Below, one piece after another: positions 44,865 to 53,919 of a DNA stretch of 64,000 nt. This DNA is from Acidimicrobiales bacterium. Its GTDB lineage: Bacteria > Actinomycetota > Acidimicrobiia > Acidimicrobiales > CAIXPF01. The notes below the pieces were generated by a model. The model saw nothing but the letters and a program-made list of their open reading frames with translations, ran no database searches and was not told the origin of the DNA. Where the stretch lies: assembly GCA_020846295.1 (NCBI GenBank), contig JADLEF010000319.1:1-64000 (forward strand), written 5' to 3'. Numbering within the stretch: position 1 is the stretch's first letter; each line of letters begins with the position of its first letter. The position numbers were made by a program, and so were the translations under genes.

Positions 44865-44886
44865 GACCATACGCATCGGTATGGTC
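44865..44886. promoter_or_regulatory. ATACC-type palindrome in the intergenic region
   Basis: GACCATAC and GTATGGTC pair around GCATCG. The centre is a one-mismatch copy of ATACC-N4-GGTAT (44869-44882). It lies 29 bp before the long palindrome at 44915-44948. Confidence 0.55.
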
Positions 44887-44914
44887 CACGCCCATCGATG
44901 TGACGCCGGCCACT

Positions 44915-44948
44915 CCTCGCACCGAATCGGCGCCGATTCGGTGCGAGG
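44915..44948. repeat. 34-bp perfect palindrome sharing a core with 25498-25525
   Basis: The 20-bp core CCGAATCGGCGCCGATTCGG is extended by CCTCGCA/TGCGAGG arms with no mismatch. Compared with the other copy, the G-C pair just outside the core is an A-T pair on both arms, a compensating change that preserves pairing. Confidence 0.88.
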
Positions 44949-45126
44949 GGGTTCGGATCACCTCCATCGAATCGGCCATCTCCGACGGAACGTGGGCGAA
45001 CGGGCCCGAACCGCGCGCAAGGCCGAAAGACCCTTTCTCTCGACAGACGTCCCGCTTTCGAACCACGCTCCGAAAAGGCGCGGTACGTTCGGGCGCGTCG
45101 GTCACCGAAGAAGGGAAGTGCAGCCC

Positions 45127-46269
45127 ATGCGCGCCGGAGTCACCATCATCTGCCAGAACTACGGGGATTGGGACCGCTACGAAGCGGCCGAGCGCGGCGA
45201 GGGTGTGCCCACCCGCCCCGCCATCGCCGACCGGCAGATCTTCCGCGACGAGATCCGCCACGCACTGCTCGCCGACGAGCTCGGCTTCGACAGCGTGTGG
45301 ACCATCGAGCACCACTTCACCCCCTACACGATGGTGACCAACCCGCTGCAGCTGCTGACCTACCTCGCTGCGGCAACCAAGAACGTGGACCTCGGCACCA
45401 TGGTGATCGTGCTGCCCTGGCACAACCCCGTGCGCGTCGCCGAGGACATCGCCATGCTCGACGCGCTCCTCGGCGAGGACCGCCACGTGCTCGCCGGTGT
45501 GGGACGCGGCCTCGGCCGCCGGGAGTACGCCGGCATGGGCATCGATCAGAACACCGCCCGCGGCCGCTTCGACGAAGGACTCGCCATCATCAAGGAGCTG
45601 CTCGCCACCGGTGAGTGCACGTTCCACGGCCAGCACTTCGACGTGGAGAACGTGCGCCTGCGCCCGCAGCCGGGCAAGGACATCTCCGACGTCCTGCTCG
45701 CCGCCGCCGGCTCGCCCGAGACGATGGCCGTCACCGCCAAGATGGACGTCAAGCCGCTCATCATCCCCACCTCGGCCCTGCGCATCGCGCTGGGCGGCGC
45801 GCAGAACTACATGCGCCTGCGCCAGGAGGTCGGCCTCGGCCCGGTGGCGACCAAGCTGGCGCTGTGGACCTACTGCGGCGAGACGGCACAGGAGGCCCGG
45901 GACAACGCCGAGCGCTACATGCTGGAGTACACCGACAGCGCGCTGCGCCACTACGAGCTGGGCGGCACGCACTTCGACGGCCTCCAGGGCTACAACGGCT
46001 ACGCCAAGATGGCCGAGGCGCTGCGAGACAACGACATGGGCTGGCGGCGCTCCATCGTCGACGGCCACCCGTGGGGCACGCCCGACCAGATCATCGAGCG
46101 CGTCAGCGAGCTGGCCCGCCAGTTCGGCACGTCGGAGATCTCCTTCGTGTTCCGCTACGGCTCCATGCCCCAAGAGGTCGCGGAGAAGAGCCTGCGGCTG
46201 TTCGCCAAAGAGGTGCTGCCCGCCCTGCACGAGCTGCAGACCGAGCCGATGGAGCTGGCCGCCGTCTGA
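45127..46269 (+). CDS. LLM-class (luciferase-like) flavin-dependent oxidoreductase
   Basis: This is a TIM-barrel protein of the bacterial luciferase family, using FMN or coenzyme F420. It shows LADELGFDSVWTIEHHFTPY, VDLGTMVIVLPWHNPVRVAEDIAMLD and AGVGRGLGRREYAGMG. It is 380 aa from the ATG at 45127, preceded by AAGGGAAG. The ORF runs on upstream to 44881, but that region contains the palindromes. The substrate is unknown; many relatives are monooxygenases or F420-dependent dehydrogenases. Confidence 0.88.
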   Translation: MRAGVTIICQNYGDWDRYEAAERGEGVPTRPAIADRQIFRDEIRHALLADELGFDSVWTIEHHFTPYTMVTNPLQLLTYLAAATKNVDLGTMVIVLPWHNPVRVAEDIAMLDALLGEDRHVLAGVGRGLGRREYAGMGIDQNTARGRFDEGLAIIKELLATGECTFHGQHFDVENVRLRPQPGKDISDVLLAAAGSPETMAVTAKMDVKPLIIPTSALRIALGGAQNYMRLRQEVGLGPVATKLALWTYCGETAQEARDNAERYMLEYTDSALRHYELGGTHFDGLQGYNGYAKMAEALRDNDMGWRRSIVDGHPWGTPDQIIERVSELARQFGTSEISFVFRYGSMPQEVAEKSLRLFAKEVLPALHELQTEPMELAAV

Positions 46270-46322
46270 GCGCGCCGCGGCGCCCCGTCCTCAGACGGTG
46301 GCATCCGGGTCGGGATCGACGA

Positions 46323-47537
46323 TCAGGCGATGACGCCGTCGGCGCGCAGTGCGGCGACGGCGTCGTCGTCGAGTCCGAGCAACGAGTGCAGCACCTCGTC
46401 GGTGTGCTGACCGAACGTCGGCGCCGGTAGGCGCAGCTGAGCCGGCGTGGCGGAGAACAGCGCCGGCGGGCGCACGTTGCGCATCCGACCGGCGGTCGGG
46501 TGCTCGGACTCGACCACGATGTTGCGGTGTCGCACGTGCGGGTCGTCGATCACCGCCTGGCGGGTGTTGACCGGCGCCACCGGCACATCGTGGCTGTCCA
46601 TCAGCTGCACCAGCTCGTCGGTGGTGTACCGCCCGGTCTCCTTCTCGATCTCGTCGTTCATCTCGACGGAGTGCCGGGTGCGGGCCTGCAGGTCCACGAA
46701 GCGCGGGTCGGTGGCCAGGTCCGCTCGCCCGAAGGCGCGGCACATCCCCTGCCACTGTGGATCGGTGGACACCGAGTACACCAGCGCCCAGCCGTCGATG
46801 GTGGGGAACAGCCGGTACAGCGCGGTCAGCTCGGGCATCTCGACGTCGTGGTCGAGGTAGGTGTGGTTCCACATCGCCTCGGGCCACAGGAAGTGGATCG
46901 ACGCGTCCACCATGGCCAGCTCGATGTGCTGGCCGCCGTGCCCGTTGGCCCGTGCCACCAGCGCCGCGCAGATCGCCTGGGCGACGTTGAGCGAGGTCAC
47001 CTTGTCGCACACGATGGTGCCCATGAGCGTGGGTCGGCCACCGGCCGCCTGCACCACCGGGTACCCGCTGATGCACTGCACCACCGGGTCGAACGCGGGA
47101 CGGTGCGAGTACGGCCCGTCCGAACCGAACCCGCTGATCGAGCACATGATCAACTGGGGGTTCACCTGCCGCAGGTCCTCCCAACCGACACCGAGGCGAT
47201 CGAGGGCGCCGGGCCGGAAGTTCTGCACCACCACGTCGGCCTCGGCCACCAGCCGCTTGAGCAGCGCCTTGCCGTCGTCGTGCTTGAGGTTCAGCGTGAT
47301 CGAGCGCTTGTTGCGGTTGATCGAGTTGAACGGCGCGCTGACGCCCTGGGCGGAGTCGGCCAACGGGCCCGAGCTGCGGATGAGGTCCGGGGCGTGGGCC
47401 TGCTCCACCATGATCACGTCGGCGCCCTGATCGGCCAGGATCGAGGTCCCGAACGGGCCGGACACCACCGCCGACAGATCGATGATCCGCACGCCCTGCA
47501 GCGGCCCCGTCGGCGTGCTCGCCGCGTCGATCCCCAT
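46323..47537 (-). CDS. CaiB/BaiF (family III) CoA transferase
   Basis: This is a single-domain CoA transferase of 404 aa. It opens LQGVRIIDLSAVVSGPFGTSILADQGADVIMVE and includes NRNKRSITLNLKHDDGKALLKRL, a probable catalytic Asp in GTIVCDKVTSLNVAQAICAAL, and a C-terminal PTFGQHTDEVLHSLLGL. GGGGGAG lies 8 nt before the ATG. It diverges from an SDR gene over 89 bp. The acid substrate cannot be predicted. It is one of two family-III transferases in the window. Confidence 0.92.
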   Translation of the reverse strand: MGIDAASTPTGPLQGVRIIDLSAVVSGPFGTSILADQGADVIMVEQAHAPDLIRSSGPLADSAQGVSAPFNSINRNKRSITLNLKHDDGKALLKRLVAEADVVVQNFRPGALDRLGVGWEDLRQVNPQLIMCSISGFGSDGPYSHRPAFDPVVQCISGYPVVQAAGGRPTLMGTIVCDKVTSLNVAQAICAALVARANGHGGQHIELAMVDASIHFLWPEAMWNHTYLDHDVEMPELTALYRLFPTIDGWALVYSVSTDPQWQGMCRAFGRADLATDPRFVDLQARTRHSVEMNDEIEKETGRYTTDELVQLMDSHDVPVAPVNTRQAVIDDPHVRHRNIVVESEHPTAGRMRNVRPPALFSATPAQLRLPAPTFGQHTDEVLHSLLGLDDDAVAALRADGVIA

Positions 47538-47626
47538 GATGCTCGCTCCCCCTTCGGCCCCCGGCCGGCGTCACACAGTAGCGGGGTACCGTGTCGGCCG
47601 ACGTTGCGACCGTAGGGGGACGAACG

Positions 47627-48403
47627 ATGGGTGAGTTGGACGGCAGGATCGCACTGGTGACCGGGATCGGCGCCGGGATGGGCACCGGGATCGCGCAGGC
47701 GTACGCCGAGGCCGGCGCCACGGTCGTCGGGGTGGACATCGACGAGGCGGCCGGCCGGTCGGTGATGGACGCCATCGGCGCGCCGTCGTCGTTTCTGCGC
47801 GGCGACGTGTCGAAGGTGGCCGAGTGCGAAGGCATGGTGGACACCGTCGTCGCCCGGCACGGCCGGCTCGACGTCGTGGTCAACAACGCCGGGGTGACCA
47901 AGAGCCTCGGCTTCTTCGACGTCACCGAGCCGGACTGGGACCGCATCTACTCGGTGAACGCCAAGGGCCTGTTCTTCGTGATGCAGGCGGCGGCCAAGGC
48001 CATGCGCGACGCCGGCACCGGCGGGCGCATCGTCAACATCGCCTCCATCGCCGGCAAGGGCTACCGGGGCACCTCCAACGTCGCCTACGCCGGCACCAAG
48101 GGCTCGGTCATCGCCATGACCCGCATCGCCGCCTCCCAGCTGGCCCGCTTCGGGATCAACGTCAACTCGATCTGCCCGGGCGTCACCCGCACCGCGCTGT
48201 TCGACCAGGTGATCGACGAGCTGGTCGACCGGTTGGGCGGCACCCGGGCCGAGGCCGAGGCCCGCGCCGTGCGCTCGATCCCGTTGCGGCGGGCCAACGA
48301 GCCCTCCGACATCGCCGCGCTGGCCGTGTTCCTCGCCTCCGAGGGCGCCCGCAACGTGACCGGCCAGTCCTGGAACGTCGACGGCGGCCTGCAGTGGGAC
48401 TGA
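47627..48403 (+). CDS. Short-chain dehydrogenase/reductase
   Basis: This is a classical SDR (258 aa) with VTGIGAGMGTGIA (cofactor loop), VVNNAGVTKSLG, the catalytic Ser in VNIASIAGKG and YxxxK in AYAGTKGSV, and an ending GQSWNVDGGLQWD. The acidic VGVDIDEAAG after the second strand suggests NAD(H) preference. The ATG at 47627 has GGGGGA upstream and gives the normal family N-terminus (GELDGRIALVTG). It is divergent from the CoA transferase gene. The substrate is unknown. Confidence 0.92.
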   Translation: MGELDGRIALVTGIGAGMGTGIAQAYAEAGATVVGVDIDEAAGRSVMDAIGAPSSFLRGDVSKVAECEGMVDTVVARHGRLDVVVNNAGVTKSLGFFDVTEPDWDRIYSVNAKGLFFVMQAAAKAMRDAGTGGRIVNIASIAGKGYRGTSNVAYAGTKGSVIAMTRIAASQLARFGINVNSICPGVTRTALFDQVIDELVDRLGGTRAEAEARAVRSIPLRRANEPSDIAALAVFLASEGARNVTGQSWNVDGGLQWD

Positions 48404-48425
48404 TCGAGCGCCGAGTCGCCGGCCG

Positions 48426-48451
48426 GCCGGCTGCGATGCGGCGCAGCCGGC
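48426..48451. terminator. Hairpin between convergent genes
   Basis: GCCGGCTGCG pairs perfectly with CGCAGCCGGC around a 6-nt loop. No T-run. It lies between the SDR and the oxidoreductase gene. Confidence 0.5.
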
Positions 48452-48464
48452 GCGGCCAGGCCGC

Positions 48465-49331
48465 TCAGATGCCGTAGGCGGTCGCCAGCTCGTCCAGGGC
48501 GGACTCGACGGTCTCCACGGTGACCTTGCGGCGCAGGTGCACCAGCAGCTGGTCCGCCCCCGCATCGGCGAAGGCCGCGGCCAGCTCGGGGCGGGCCGAA
48601 TCCCGGTTCGGGCTGGCCGTGATGTGCACGTCGTCGATGCTGCGACCGGTGCCCTCGAGCAACGAGGCCAGCGCGGCGCGGCGCTCGACCAGCAGCTCGG
48701 GGCTCACGTTGAACGGCAGCCAGTCCGCCCCCAGGCGCACGACGCGGCGGATCGCCACATCGCTCTCGCCGCCGACGTGGATCGGCGGGTGCGGCTGCTG
48801 CACCGGCTTGGGGAACGCCCGCGACGGTGCGAGCGACCAGAACTCGCCCTCGTGGGCGGACTCCGAGTCCATCCACAGCCGACGCATCAGCTCGATGTAC
48901 TCGTCGTTGCGGGCGCCGCGGCGCTCCCACGGCACCTGCAACGCCTCGTACTCCTCGCGCTGCCAGCCCACGCCGATGCCGAAGTCGAACCGGCCGCCGG
49001 ACAGCCAGTCCACGTTGGCCACCTCCTTGGCGGTGTACAGCGGGTTGCGCTGCGGCACCAGGATCACGCCCGTACCGAGCCGTATGGTCGTGGTCTGGCC
49101 GGCCAGCCAGGCCAGCGTCGTGAACGGCTCGGTCATGCCCGCCTCGCCGCTGGCGGGGACCTCGCCCGTCTCGGCGTAGGGGTACTCCTTGGCGTAGCGG
49201 TCGAAGAGCACCACGTGCTCACCGACCCACAACGAATGGAAGCCTCGCGCCTCCGCGGCGCGGGCGGCGGTGGCGAGGAAGGCGGGCGTCATGGGCGGGA
49301 CGAACGCGCCGAGAAACAGACCGATGTGCAT
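48465..49331 (-). CDS. LLM-class F420-dependent-type oxidoreductase
   Basis: This is a luciferase-family protein of 288 aa, closest in pattern to F420-dependent members: RGFHSLWVGEHVVLFDRY, IRLGTGVILVPQRNPLYTAKEVANVDWLSGGRFDFGIGVGWQREEYEAL and PHPPIHVGGESDVAIRRVVRLGADWLPF. No N-terminal extension. The ATG at 49331 has no clear ribosome site, but TAGCGT lies 8 nt upstream with ATGACC 17 bp before it, so the transcript may be leaderless. The substrate is unknown. Confidence 0.9.
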   Translation of the reverse strand: MHIGLFLGAFVPPMTPAFLATAARAAEARGFHSLWVGEHVVLFDRYAKEYPYAETGEVPASGEAGMTEPFTTLAWLAGQTTTIRLGTGVILVPQRNPLYTAKEVANVDWLSGGRFDFGIGVGWQREEYEALQVPWERRGARNDEYIELMRRLWMDSESAHEGEFWSLAPSRAFPKPVQQPHPPIHVGGESDVAIRRVVRLGADWLPFNVSPELLVERRAALASLLEGTGRSIDDVHITASPNRDSARPELAAAFADAGADQLLVHLRRKVTVETVESALDELATAYGI

Positions 49332-49339
49332 GGCCCAGG

Positions 49340-49345
49340 ACGCTA
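49340..49345 (-). promoter_or_regulatory. Candidate -10 element of a leaderless promoter
   Basis: On the minus strand TAGCGT lies 8 nt before the ATG at 49331, with ATGACC as a candidate -35 at a 17-bp spacing. Confidence 0.45.
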
Positions 49346-49364
49346 ACGCGCCGGCACGGGCCGG

Positions 49365-49982
49365 TCATCCACCGCTGTCGCCACCGCCGTCGCCATCGCC
49401 ACCGCCGTCGCCACCGGCGTCGCGGTCGAACCAGGAGGAGCGGTCGGCGTCGGCCACAGCCTCGAGATCCGCGGAGAGTCCATCGCGCAGCAGCCGACGG
49501 GTGTTGCGCAACCGCTGGGGCACGCCCAGGGCCAGCAGGTCCTCGCGGTCGAGGCAGTCCTCGATGATCAGATCGAGCAGCGACGCAGCCAGCGCCAGGG
49601 CGGTGGCCGCATCGGCGATCGATTGCACCGGCACCCGGGCCGGCCACGACGCGGGCAGCTCGACGTGCTCACCGTGCTCGCCCTGCTCACCGTGCTCACC
49701 CTGCTCGCCCTGCTCGCCCTGCTCGACGTGCGCGGCGAGCGCCTCGGAGAGGCGGCACAGACCCACGGCAGCGTCCACGATCGTGGGGGTGAGGCGCTCG
49801 ATGTCGGTGCCCGGTCCGGCCGGACGAGCGGCGCTCGGGCCCGGTGCGCGAAGCACCCCGAGCCGCGACAGCAGCGTCGCCACCTCGAAATGGCGGTGGG
49901 CGGCGAGCTCGAAACCGAAGGCGGTCGGGCTGTTGCGGGACTGGAGCGTCACGTCGCCACCGTACCGACGGCGCCGCAGCAC
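49365..49982 (-). CDS. Uncharacterised protein with a GEQ/GEH repeat and Gly/Asp-rich tail
   Basis: I do not recognise this family. The conserved-looking parts are NSPTAFGFELAAHRHFEVATLLSRLG near the N-terminus and a helical region VQSIADAATALALAASLLDLIIEDCLDREDLLALGVP. Between them lies a run of GEQ/GEH tripeptides from a 9-bp repeat, and the C-terminus is a GGDGGGDGD-type tail. The start is unclear: GTG at 49982 or GTG at 49952, neither with a good ribosome site. It is probably soluble and partly disordered. The repeat length may vary between strains. Confidence 0.5.
   Translation of the reverse strand: MLRRRRYGGDVTLQSRNSPTAFGFELAAHRHFEVATLLSRLGVLRAPGPSAARPAGPGTDIERLTPTIVDAAVGLCRLSEALAAHVEQGEQGEQGEHGEQGEHGEHVELPASWPARVPVQSIADAATALALAASLLDLIIEDCLDREDLLALGVPQRLRNTRRLLRDGLSADLEAVADADRSSWFDRDAGGDGGGDGDGGGDSGG
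49665..49727. repeat. Seven 9-bp tandem repeats
   Basis: Seven units of the form (G/C)TGCTC(A/G)CC or a close variant encode, on the minus strand, the GEQ/GEH tripeptides. Confidence 0.88.
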
Positions 49983-50077
49983 CTTGCGGGGTCATTTGTT
50001 TTACTCCACGTTGGCGAAGCGCCCCGACCAGACGCGTCGAACCGCCGGTCACCGGTGCTGTGCTAGAACGCCGCCCC

Positions 50078-51139
50078 ATGAGCAACGCCAGCCGCGATCG
50101 CCGCACCGTTTGCGTCATCCCGGGCGATGACGCCGCCCCCGAAGGGGTGAACGCCTCGCTGCGGGTCCTGCTGAGCCTCGGGCTGCCCATCGACTGGGAC
50201 GTGCTGCCGATCGGCGCGGAGCTGGCCGAGCTCGACGTCGCCGAGCGGGAGCGCTTCGTGCACGATCGCATCGACGCCGCGGACACGTGCCTGTTCGGTT
50301 CGACCAACGGCACCACACCCGGCGCCACCTACATGCGGTGGGGCCGGCGCACCTACGCCAACGTCCGGCCGGTTCGTTGGCGCCCCGGGTTCCGATCGCC
50401 CCTCGCGCAACCCGACGGCATCGACTACGTCATCGTGCGCGAGAACCTCGAGGACGCGTACATCGGGGTGATGGGTGACGCCGAGGCACTGCGCGCCTCC
50501 GGCCTCATCGGGCCCAAGGCCCGGCTGGTGTGGGAGGGGGAAGGGCGCTTCGCGGTCAAGGTGATCACCCGCCCCGGCACCGAGGCGGTGGCCCGCTTCA
50601 GCTACGAACTGGCCCGCAAACGGCGGGGCAAGCTGACCGTCTCGGCCAAGACCAACATGCTGCCCAAGACCGATCGGTACTTCTGCGACATCGTGCGCGA
50701 GATCGGCGCCGAGTACCCCGACGTGGCCTTCGAGCAGTACATCGTGGCCGACATGGCCCACCGGCTCGTGCTGCGACCGCACGGGCTGGACGTGCTGCTG
50801 CTGCCCAACCTCTACGGAGACGTGCTCTCCGACGAGGCGGCGGCGACGCTGGGCGGGATGGGCCTGGCGCCATCGGGCTGCTACGGGGACGACTACGCCT
50901 ACTTCGAGTCCGCCCACGGCACCGCACCGGACATCGTGGGTCAGGGCATCCTCAACCCGACCGGCACGCTGCTCTCCGCGGTGATGATGCTGGAGTACCT
51001 CGGCTTCACCGACGCCGCCCGGCGGGTCGACGACGCCGTGTCGGCCGTCTACGCCGCCGGCGAGCACATCCCGCCCGACCAGGGCGGCACCGCGTCGACC
51101 GACGCGTTCGCCGACGCCGTCCTCGCCGCCCTGGGCTGA
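50078..51139 (+). CDS. Isocitrate/isopropylmalate dehydrogenase family protein
   Basis: This is a beta-hydroxyacid oxidative decarboxylase of the ICDH/IPMDH superfamily (353 aa). It shows VCVIPGDDAAPEGV, VRENLEDAYIGV, KTNMLPKTDRYF and the signature NLYGDVLSDEAAATLGGMGLAPSG, then ESAHGTAPDIVGQGILNPTGTLLS. The substrate-binding stretch around TYMRWGRRTYANVRPVRW differs from usual leucine-pathway or citrate-cycle enzymes, so tartrate- or malate-like substrates are possible. The ATG at 50078 is chosen from the family N-terminus; no strong ribosome site is seen. It has no leu neighbours. Confidence 0.85.
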   Translation: MSNASRDRRTVCVIPGDDAAPEGVNASLRVLLSLGLPIDWDVLPIGAELAELDVAERERFVHDRIDAADTCLFGSTNGTTPGATYMRWGRRTYANVRPVRWRPGFRSPLAQPDGIDYVIVRENLEDAYIGVMGDAEALRASGLIGPKARLVWEGEGRFAVKVITRPGTEAVARFSYELARKRRGKLTVSAKTNMLPKTDRYFCDIVREIGAEYPDVAFEQYIVADMAHRLVLRPHGLDVLLLPNLYGDVLSDEAAATLGGMGLAPSGCYGDDYAYFESAHGTAPDIVGQGILNPTGTLLSAVMMLEYLGFTDAARRVDDAVSAVYAAGEHIPPDQGGTASTDAFADAVLAALG

Positions 51140-51153
51140 CCGCCCGCCGACGC

Positions 51154-52194
51154 TCAGCGCACCCGCCACACGAAGGCGTCGTCGCCGAGGTCGAGCCGGG
51201 CGTCGACCCACAGCTGCACGCCTTCCATGGCGGCCATGCCCTCCCACAGCCCGTTCCATGCCTCGAACACCGCCGGGTGCACGTCCTGCCCGTCGAACAG
51301 CTTCCACCGGTCCAGCCGCACGCCGGCCGTACCGTTCGGATCGGTACGGACGGTGGCCGGCGTGCCGTGGGCGGCGAGCAGACGGGCGAAGCGAACGGCG
51401 AACGGCACCGCCGGACGGTCGGGGTCCTCGCCCAGCAGGGTCATGATCGCCGGGTGGTACTGCATGCCGATCTGGCGGGCTGCGGTGCGCCCGACGGACG
51501 CCGCATCGGCCACGCCGACGACGCTGCACAGCGCGGGCAGGATGGTGTGCACGTACATGGCGGCGTAGTTGCGCTCCACCTTGGCCAGCCGGGCCGGATC
51601 CCACGAGGGCAACGGCAGCGCCACCGGCTCGCCCCGTGGACGCTCCCCCGGTGAGAACCGCACCCGTTCCTCCGGCGCCAGCGGCCGGTCCGCCTCGATG
51701 TAGTAGCCCTCGAGCCCGGGCTGGGCGTCGGTGGTGAGCATCGTGCACACGAAGCCGAGCCGGTCGTTGCCCAGCGTGACGCCGTTGTGGCCATGCCAGC
51801 CGTGCAGCATGGCCCGGCTCACCTCGGTGGGCACCGCACAGACCGCGGTGCCGTCGAAGATCCAGCGCGGCGGCAGGTAGCGAACCCAGGACTTGGTGTC
51901 CGACTCCGGGATCCAGACCACCCGCACCCCACCGAGCGCGTTGGACAGCACGTGGTACTGCGCGCAGGCGACCGCGTGGGGCAGGTCGGTCAGGCCCAGC
52001 TTCCGCAACCCGGGCAGGAACGCCTCGAGGTGCTGGCGGCGGAACGTCTGGAAGGACAGCTCCGTCGCGGCGGCGGTTCCGATGCGGGTCACGGTCGCCA
52101 GCAACAAGCCGGTCAGGTACCGGTGGTACAGCTCGGCAAGCGCCGCCCAGCCGGCCGGATCGTCGTCGGTGGACAGCGTGGTCTCGGCGGTCAT
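51154..52194 (-). CDS. Uncharacterised protein
   Basis: The product (346 aa) is not recognised. It is soluble, with aromatic-rich segments such as ELSFQTFRRQHLEAFLPGLRKLGL, ESDTKSWVRYLPPRWIFDGTAVCAVPTEV and YAAMYVHTILPALCSVVGVADAASVGRTAARQIGMQYHP, which has the look of a helical ligand-binding or enzyme domain. The ORF opens at 52392, but the ATG at 52194 avoids the overlap with the divergent PadR gene. The two face away from each other over less than 50 bp, suggesting that the regulator controls this gene. Confidence 0.65.
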   Translation of the reverse strand: MTAETTLSTDDDPAGWAALAELYHRYLTGLLLATVTRIGTAAATELSFQTFRRQHLEAFLPGLRKLGLTDLPHAVACAQYHVLSNALGGVRVVWIPESDTKSWVRYLPPRWIFDGTAVCAVPTEVSRAMLHGWHGHNGVTLGNDRLGFVCTMLTTDAQPGLEGYYIEADRPLAPEERVRFSPGERPRGEPVALPLPSWDPARLAKVERNYAAMYVHTILPALCSVVGVADAASVGRTAARQIGMQYHPAIMTLLGEDPDRPAVPFAVRFARLLAAHGTPATVRTDPNGTAGVRLDRWKLFDGQDVHPAVFEAWNGLWEGMAAMEGVQLWVDARLDLGDDAFVWRVR

Positions 52195-52240
52195 CGCAGC
52201 AGTGTTGGGCCGCATCGAGGGCGCGTGCAAGGCTGCGGGG

Positions 52241-52771
52241 GTGGTCCGGGTGCGAAACGACGAACTCCTGCTCGGCGAATGGGCGGTGCTGGGGATCCTG
52301 GCCAACGGCCGCGCCCACGGCTTTGCGGTGTCGAAGCGGCTGGCACCCACCGGCGACGTCGGCCGGGTGTGGTCGCTGTCGAGGCCGCTCACCTATCGGG
52401 CGCTCGAACAGCTCCACAACCGCAAGCTGATCGATGCCATCGGCGAGGAACCGGGCACGGCAGGCGGCGCCCGCACCATCTTCGCGGTGACCCGCGCCGG
52501 TCGGGCCGCACTGCGCCGCTGGTTGGCCGAACCGGTCGCCCACCTGCGAGACGTGCGCAGCGAGCTGCTGCTCAAGCTGGTGCTCTGCCAGCTCGCCGGC
52601 ATGGACGCCACACCGTTGATCGGGGCGCAGCGCGCCGTCTCCGAGCCGGTGGCGCGCAAGTGGGCGGGCGAGGTGCGCAAGGGCGCCACCGATCCGGTCA
52701 CCCTCTGGCGCTACGAGTCCTCCCGGGCGGTCGTCCGCTTCCTGGACCGGCTCGCCGGCGGCGCGCGCTGA
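52241..52771 (+). CDS. PadR-family transcriptional regulator
   Basis: This is a winged-helix regulator: LLLGEWAVLGILANGRAHGFAVSKRL, SLSRPLTYRALEQLHNRKLIDAIGEEPGTAGGARTIFAVTRAGRAALRRWL is the N-terminal DNA-binding part, and a helical C-terminal dimerisation part follows with VRSELLLKLVLCQLAGMDATPL. PadR proteins usually repress neighbouring genes and respond to small ligands, often phenolics or drugs. The GTG at 52241 has AAGG 8 nt upstream; GTG at 52250 and at 52202 are alternatives. It is divergent from the uncharacterised gene at 51154. Confidence 0.85.
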   Translation: MVRVRNDELLLGEWAVLGILANGRAHGFAVSKRLAPTGDVGRVWSLSRPLTYRALEQLHNRKLIDAIGEEPGTAGGARTIFAVTRAGRAALRRWLAEPVAHLRDVRSELLLKLVLCQLAGMDATPLIGAQRAVSEPVARKWAGEVRKGATDPVTLWRYESSRAVVRFLDRLAGGAR

Positions 52772-52790
52772 CGGCGGCCGACCTGCCCCG

Positions 52791-53765
52791 TCAGTCGCGT
52801 TGGATGGTGCGCAGCATGGCCTCGGGGTAGCGGTCGCCGGCGATGTGGGCCGGGTCGAACAGCTCGTCGAGGGAGGCCACCTGCTCGGCGCTGAGCGACA
52901 CGTCGGCGGCGCCTGCGTTCTCCTCGGCCCGCGCCGCGTGCTTGGTGCCCGGGATCGGCACGATCGACGGTCCCTTCGCCAGCAGCCACGCCAGCGCCAC
53001 CTGACCGGGCGTGGCACCCACCGCGTCGGCCACCGAGCGCACCCCGTCGAGCAGCTGCTGGTTCCGCTCGAAGTTCTCGCCCTGGAAGCGGGGGAAGTTC
53101 TTGCGCATGTCGCCCGGACCGAAGGTCGGCTCGGTCACCGTCCCGGTGAAGAAGCCGCGGCCGAGCGGGCTGAACGGCACGAACGCTACATCGAGCTCGG
53201 CGCAGGTGGCGAGCAACAACTTCTCCACGTCGCGCGTCCACAGCGAGTACTCCGACTGCACCGCGGTGATCGGGTGCACGGCGTGGGCGCGGCGCAACGT
53301 CTCGCTCGAGACCTCCGACAGGCCCAGCGCGCGCACCTTGCCCGCCGTCACCAGCTCCGCCATGGCGCCGACGGTCTCCTCGATCGGCACCCGGGCATCG
53401 ACCCTGTGCAGGTAGTAGAGATCGATCACGTCGGTGCCGAGCCGTTGCAGGCTGGCCTCGCAATAGCCGGCCACGTTGGTCGCGGCGCCGTCGACGCCCG
53501 GCTTCTCGCGGATGATGCCGAACTTGGTGGCCAGCACGATGCGGGCCCGGTCGGCGCCGAGGACCCGACCGACGAGCTCCTCGTTGTGGCCGTCGCCGTA
53601 GGCGTTGGCGGTGTCGAAGAACGTGACGCCCACGTCGAGCGCCCGGCGCAACGTCTCCTCCGATGCGGCCGCATCCGGCCGCCCGTAGGACTGGGACATG
53701 CTCATGCAACCGAGACCCACCGCGGAGACCTCGATGCCGCTCGCACCCAACGTTCGCGTCTGCAT
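52791..53765 (-). CDS. Aldo/keto reductase
   Basis: This is an NADPH-dependent aldo/keto reductase of the Tas/YajO-like group (324 aa). It opens [23 protein letters not shown]. The catalytic set includes Asp and Tyr in [15 protein letters not shown], Lys in VLATKFGI and His in LYYLHRVD. The cofactor loop is [16 protein letters not shown]. The start ATG at 53765 agrees with the family, although the ribosome site is weak. It lies divergent from the acyl-CoA ligase gene. The substrate is unknown. Confidence 0.92.
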   Translation of the reverse strand: MQTRTLGASGIEVSAVGLGCMSMSQSYGRPDAAASEETLRRALDVGVTFFDTANAYGDGHNEELVGRVLGADRARIVLATKFGIIREKPGVDGAATNVAGYCEASLQRLGTDVIDLYYLHRVDARVPIEETVGAMAELVTAGKVRALGLSEVSSETLRRAHAVHPITAVQSEYSLWTRDVEKLLLATCAELDVAFVPFSPLGRGFFTGTVTEPTFGPGDMRKNFPRFQGENFERNQQLLDGVRSVADAVGATPGQVALAWLLAKGPSIVPIPGTKHAARAEENAGAADVSLSAEQVASLDELFDPAHIAGDRYPEAMLRTIQRD

Positions 53766-53919
53766 GGAGCGGACCCTACCGTCGGACGGTGATCCGTGCC
53801 GACCGGGCGCGGACGGCCGACCGCGCCCCCCCCGTGGCGGGGGCCTGCCGGGCCGGGCGGGCGGGCCGCGGCCGCCGCCGTGGCCCGATAGCGTCCGGCG
53901 TCGAGGAGGATCTCCACCC

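Noticed and set aside
42925-46230. 1101-aa minus-strand ORF
   Set aside because: It is antisense to the monooxygenase and luciferase-like genes and has the composition of a shadow frame.
49665-49727. CRISPR-like array from regular repeats
   Set aside because: The units are 9 bp without spacers and lie in frame in a gene.
53011-53415. Short plus-strand ORFs opposite the aldo/keto reductase
   Set aside because: The minus-strand protein has complete catalytic motifs and the plus frames look random.
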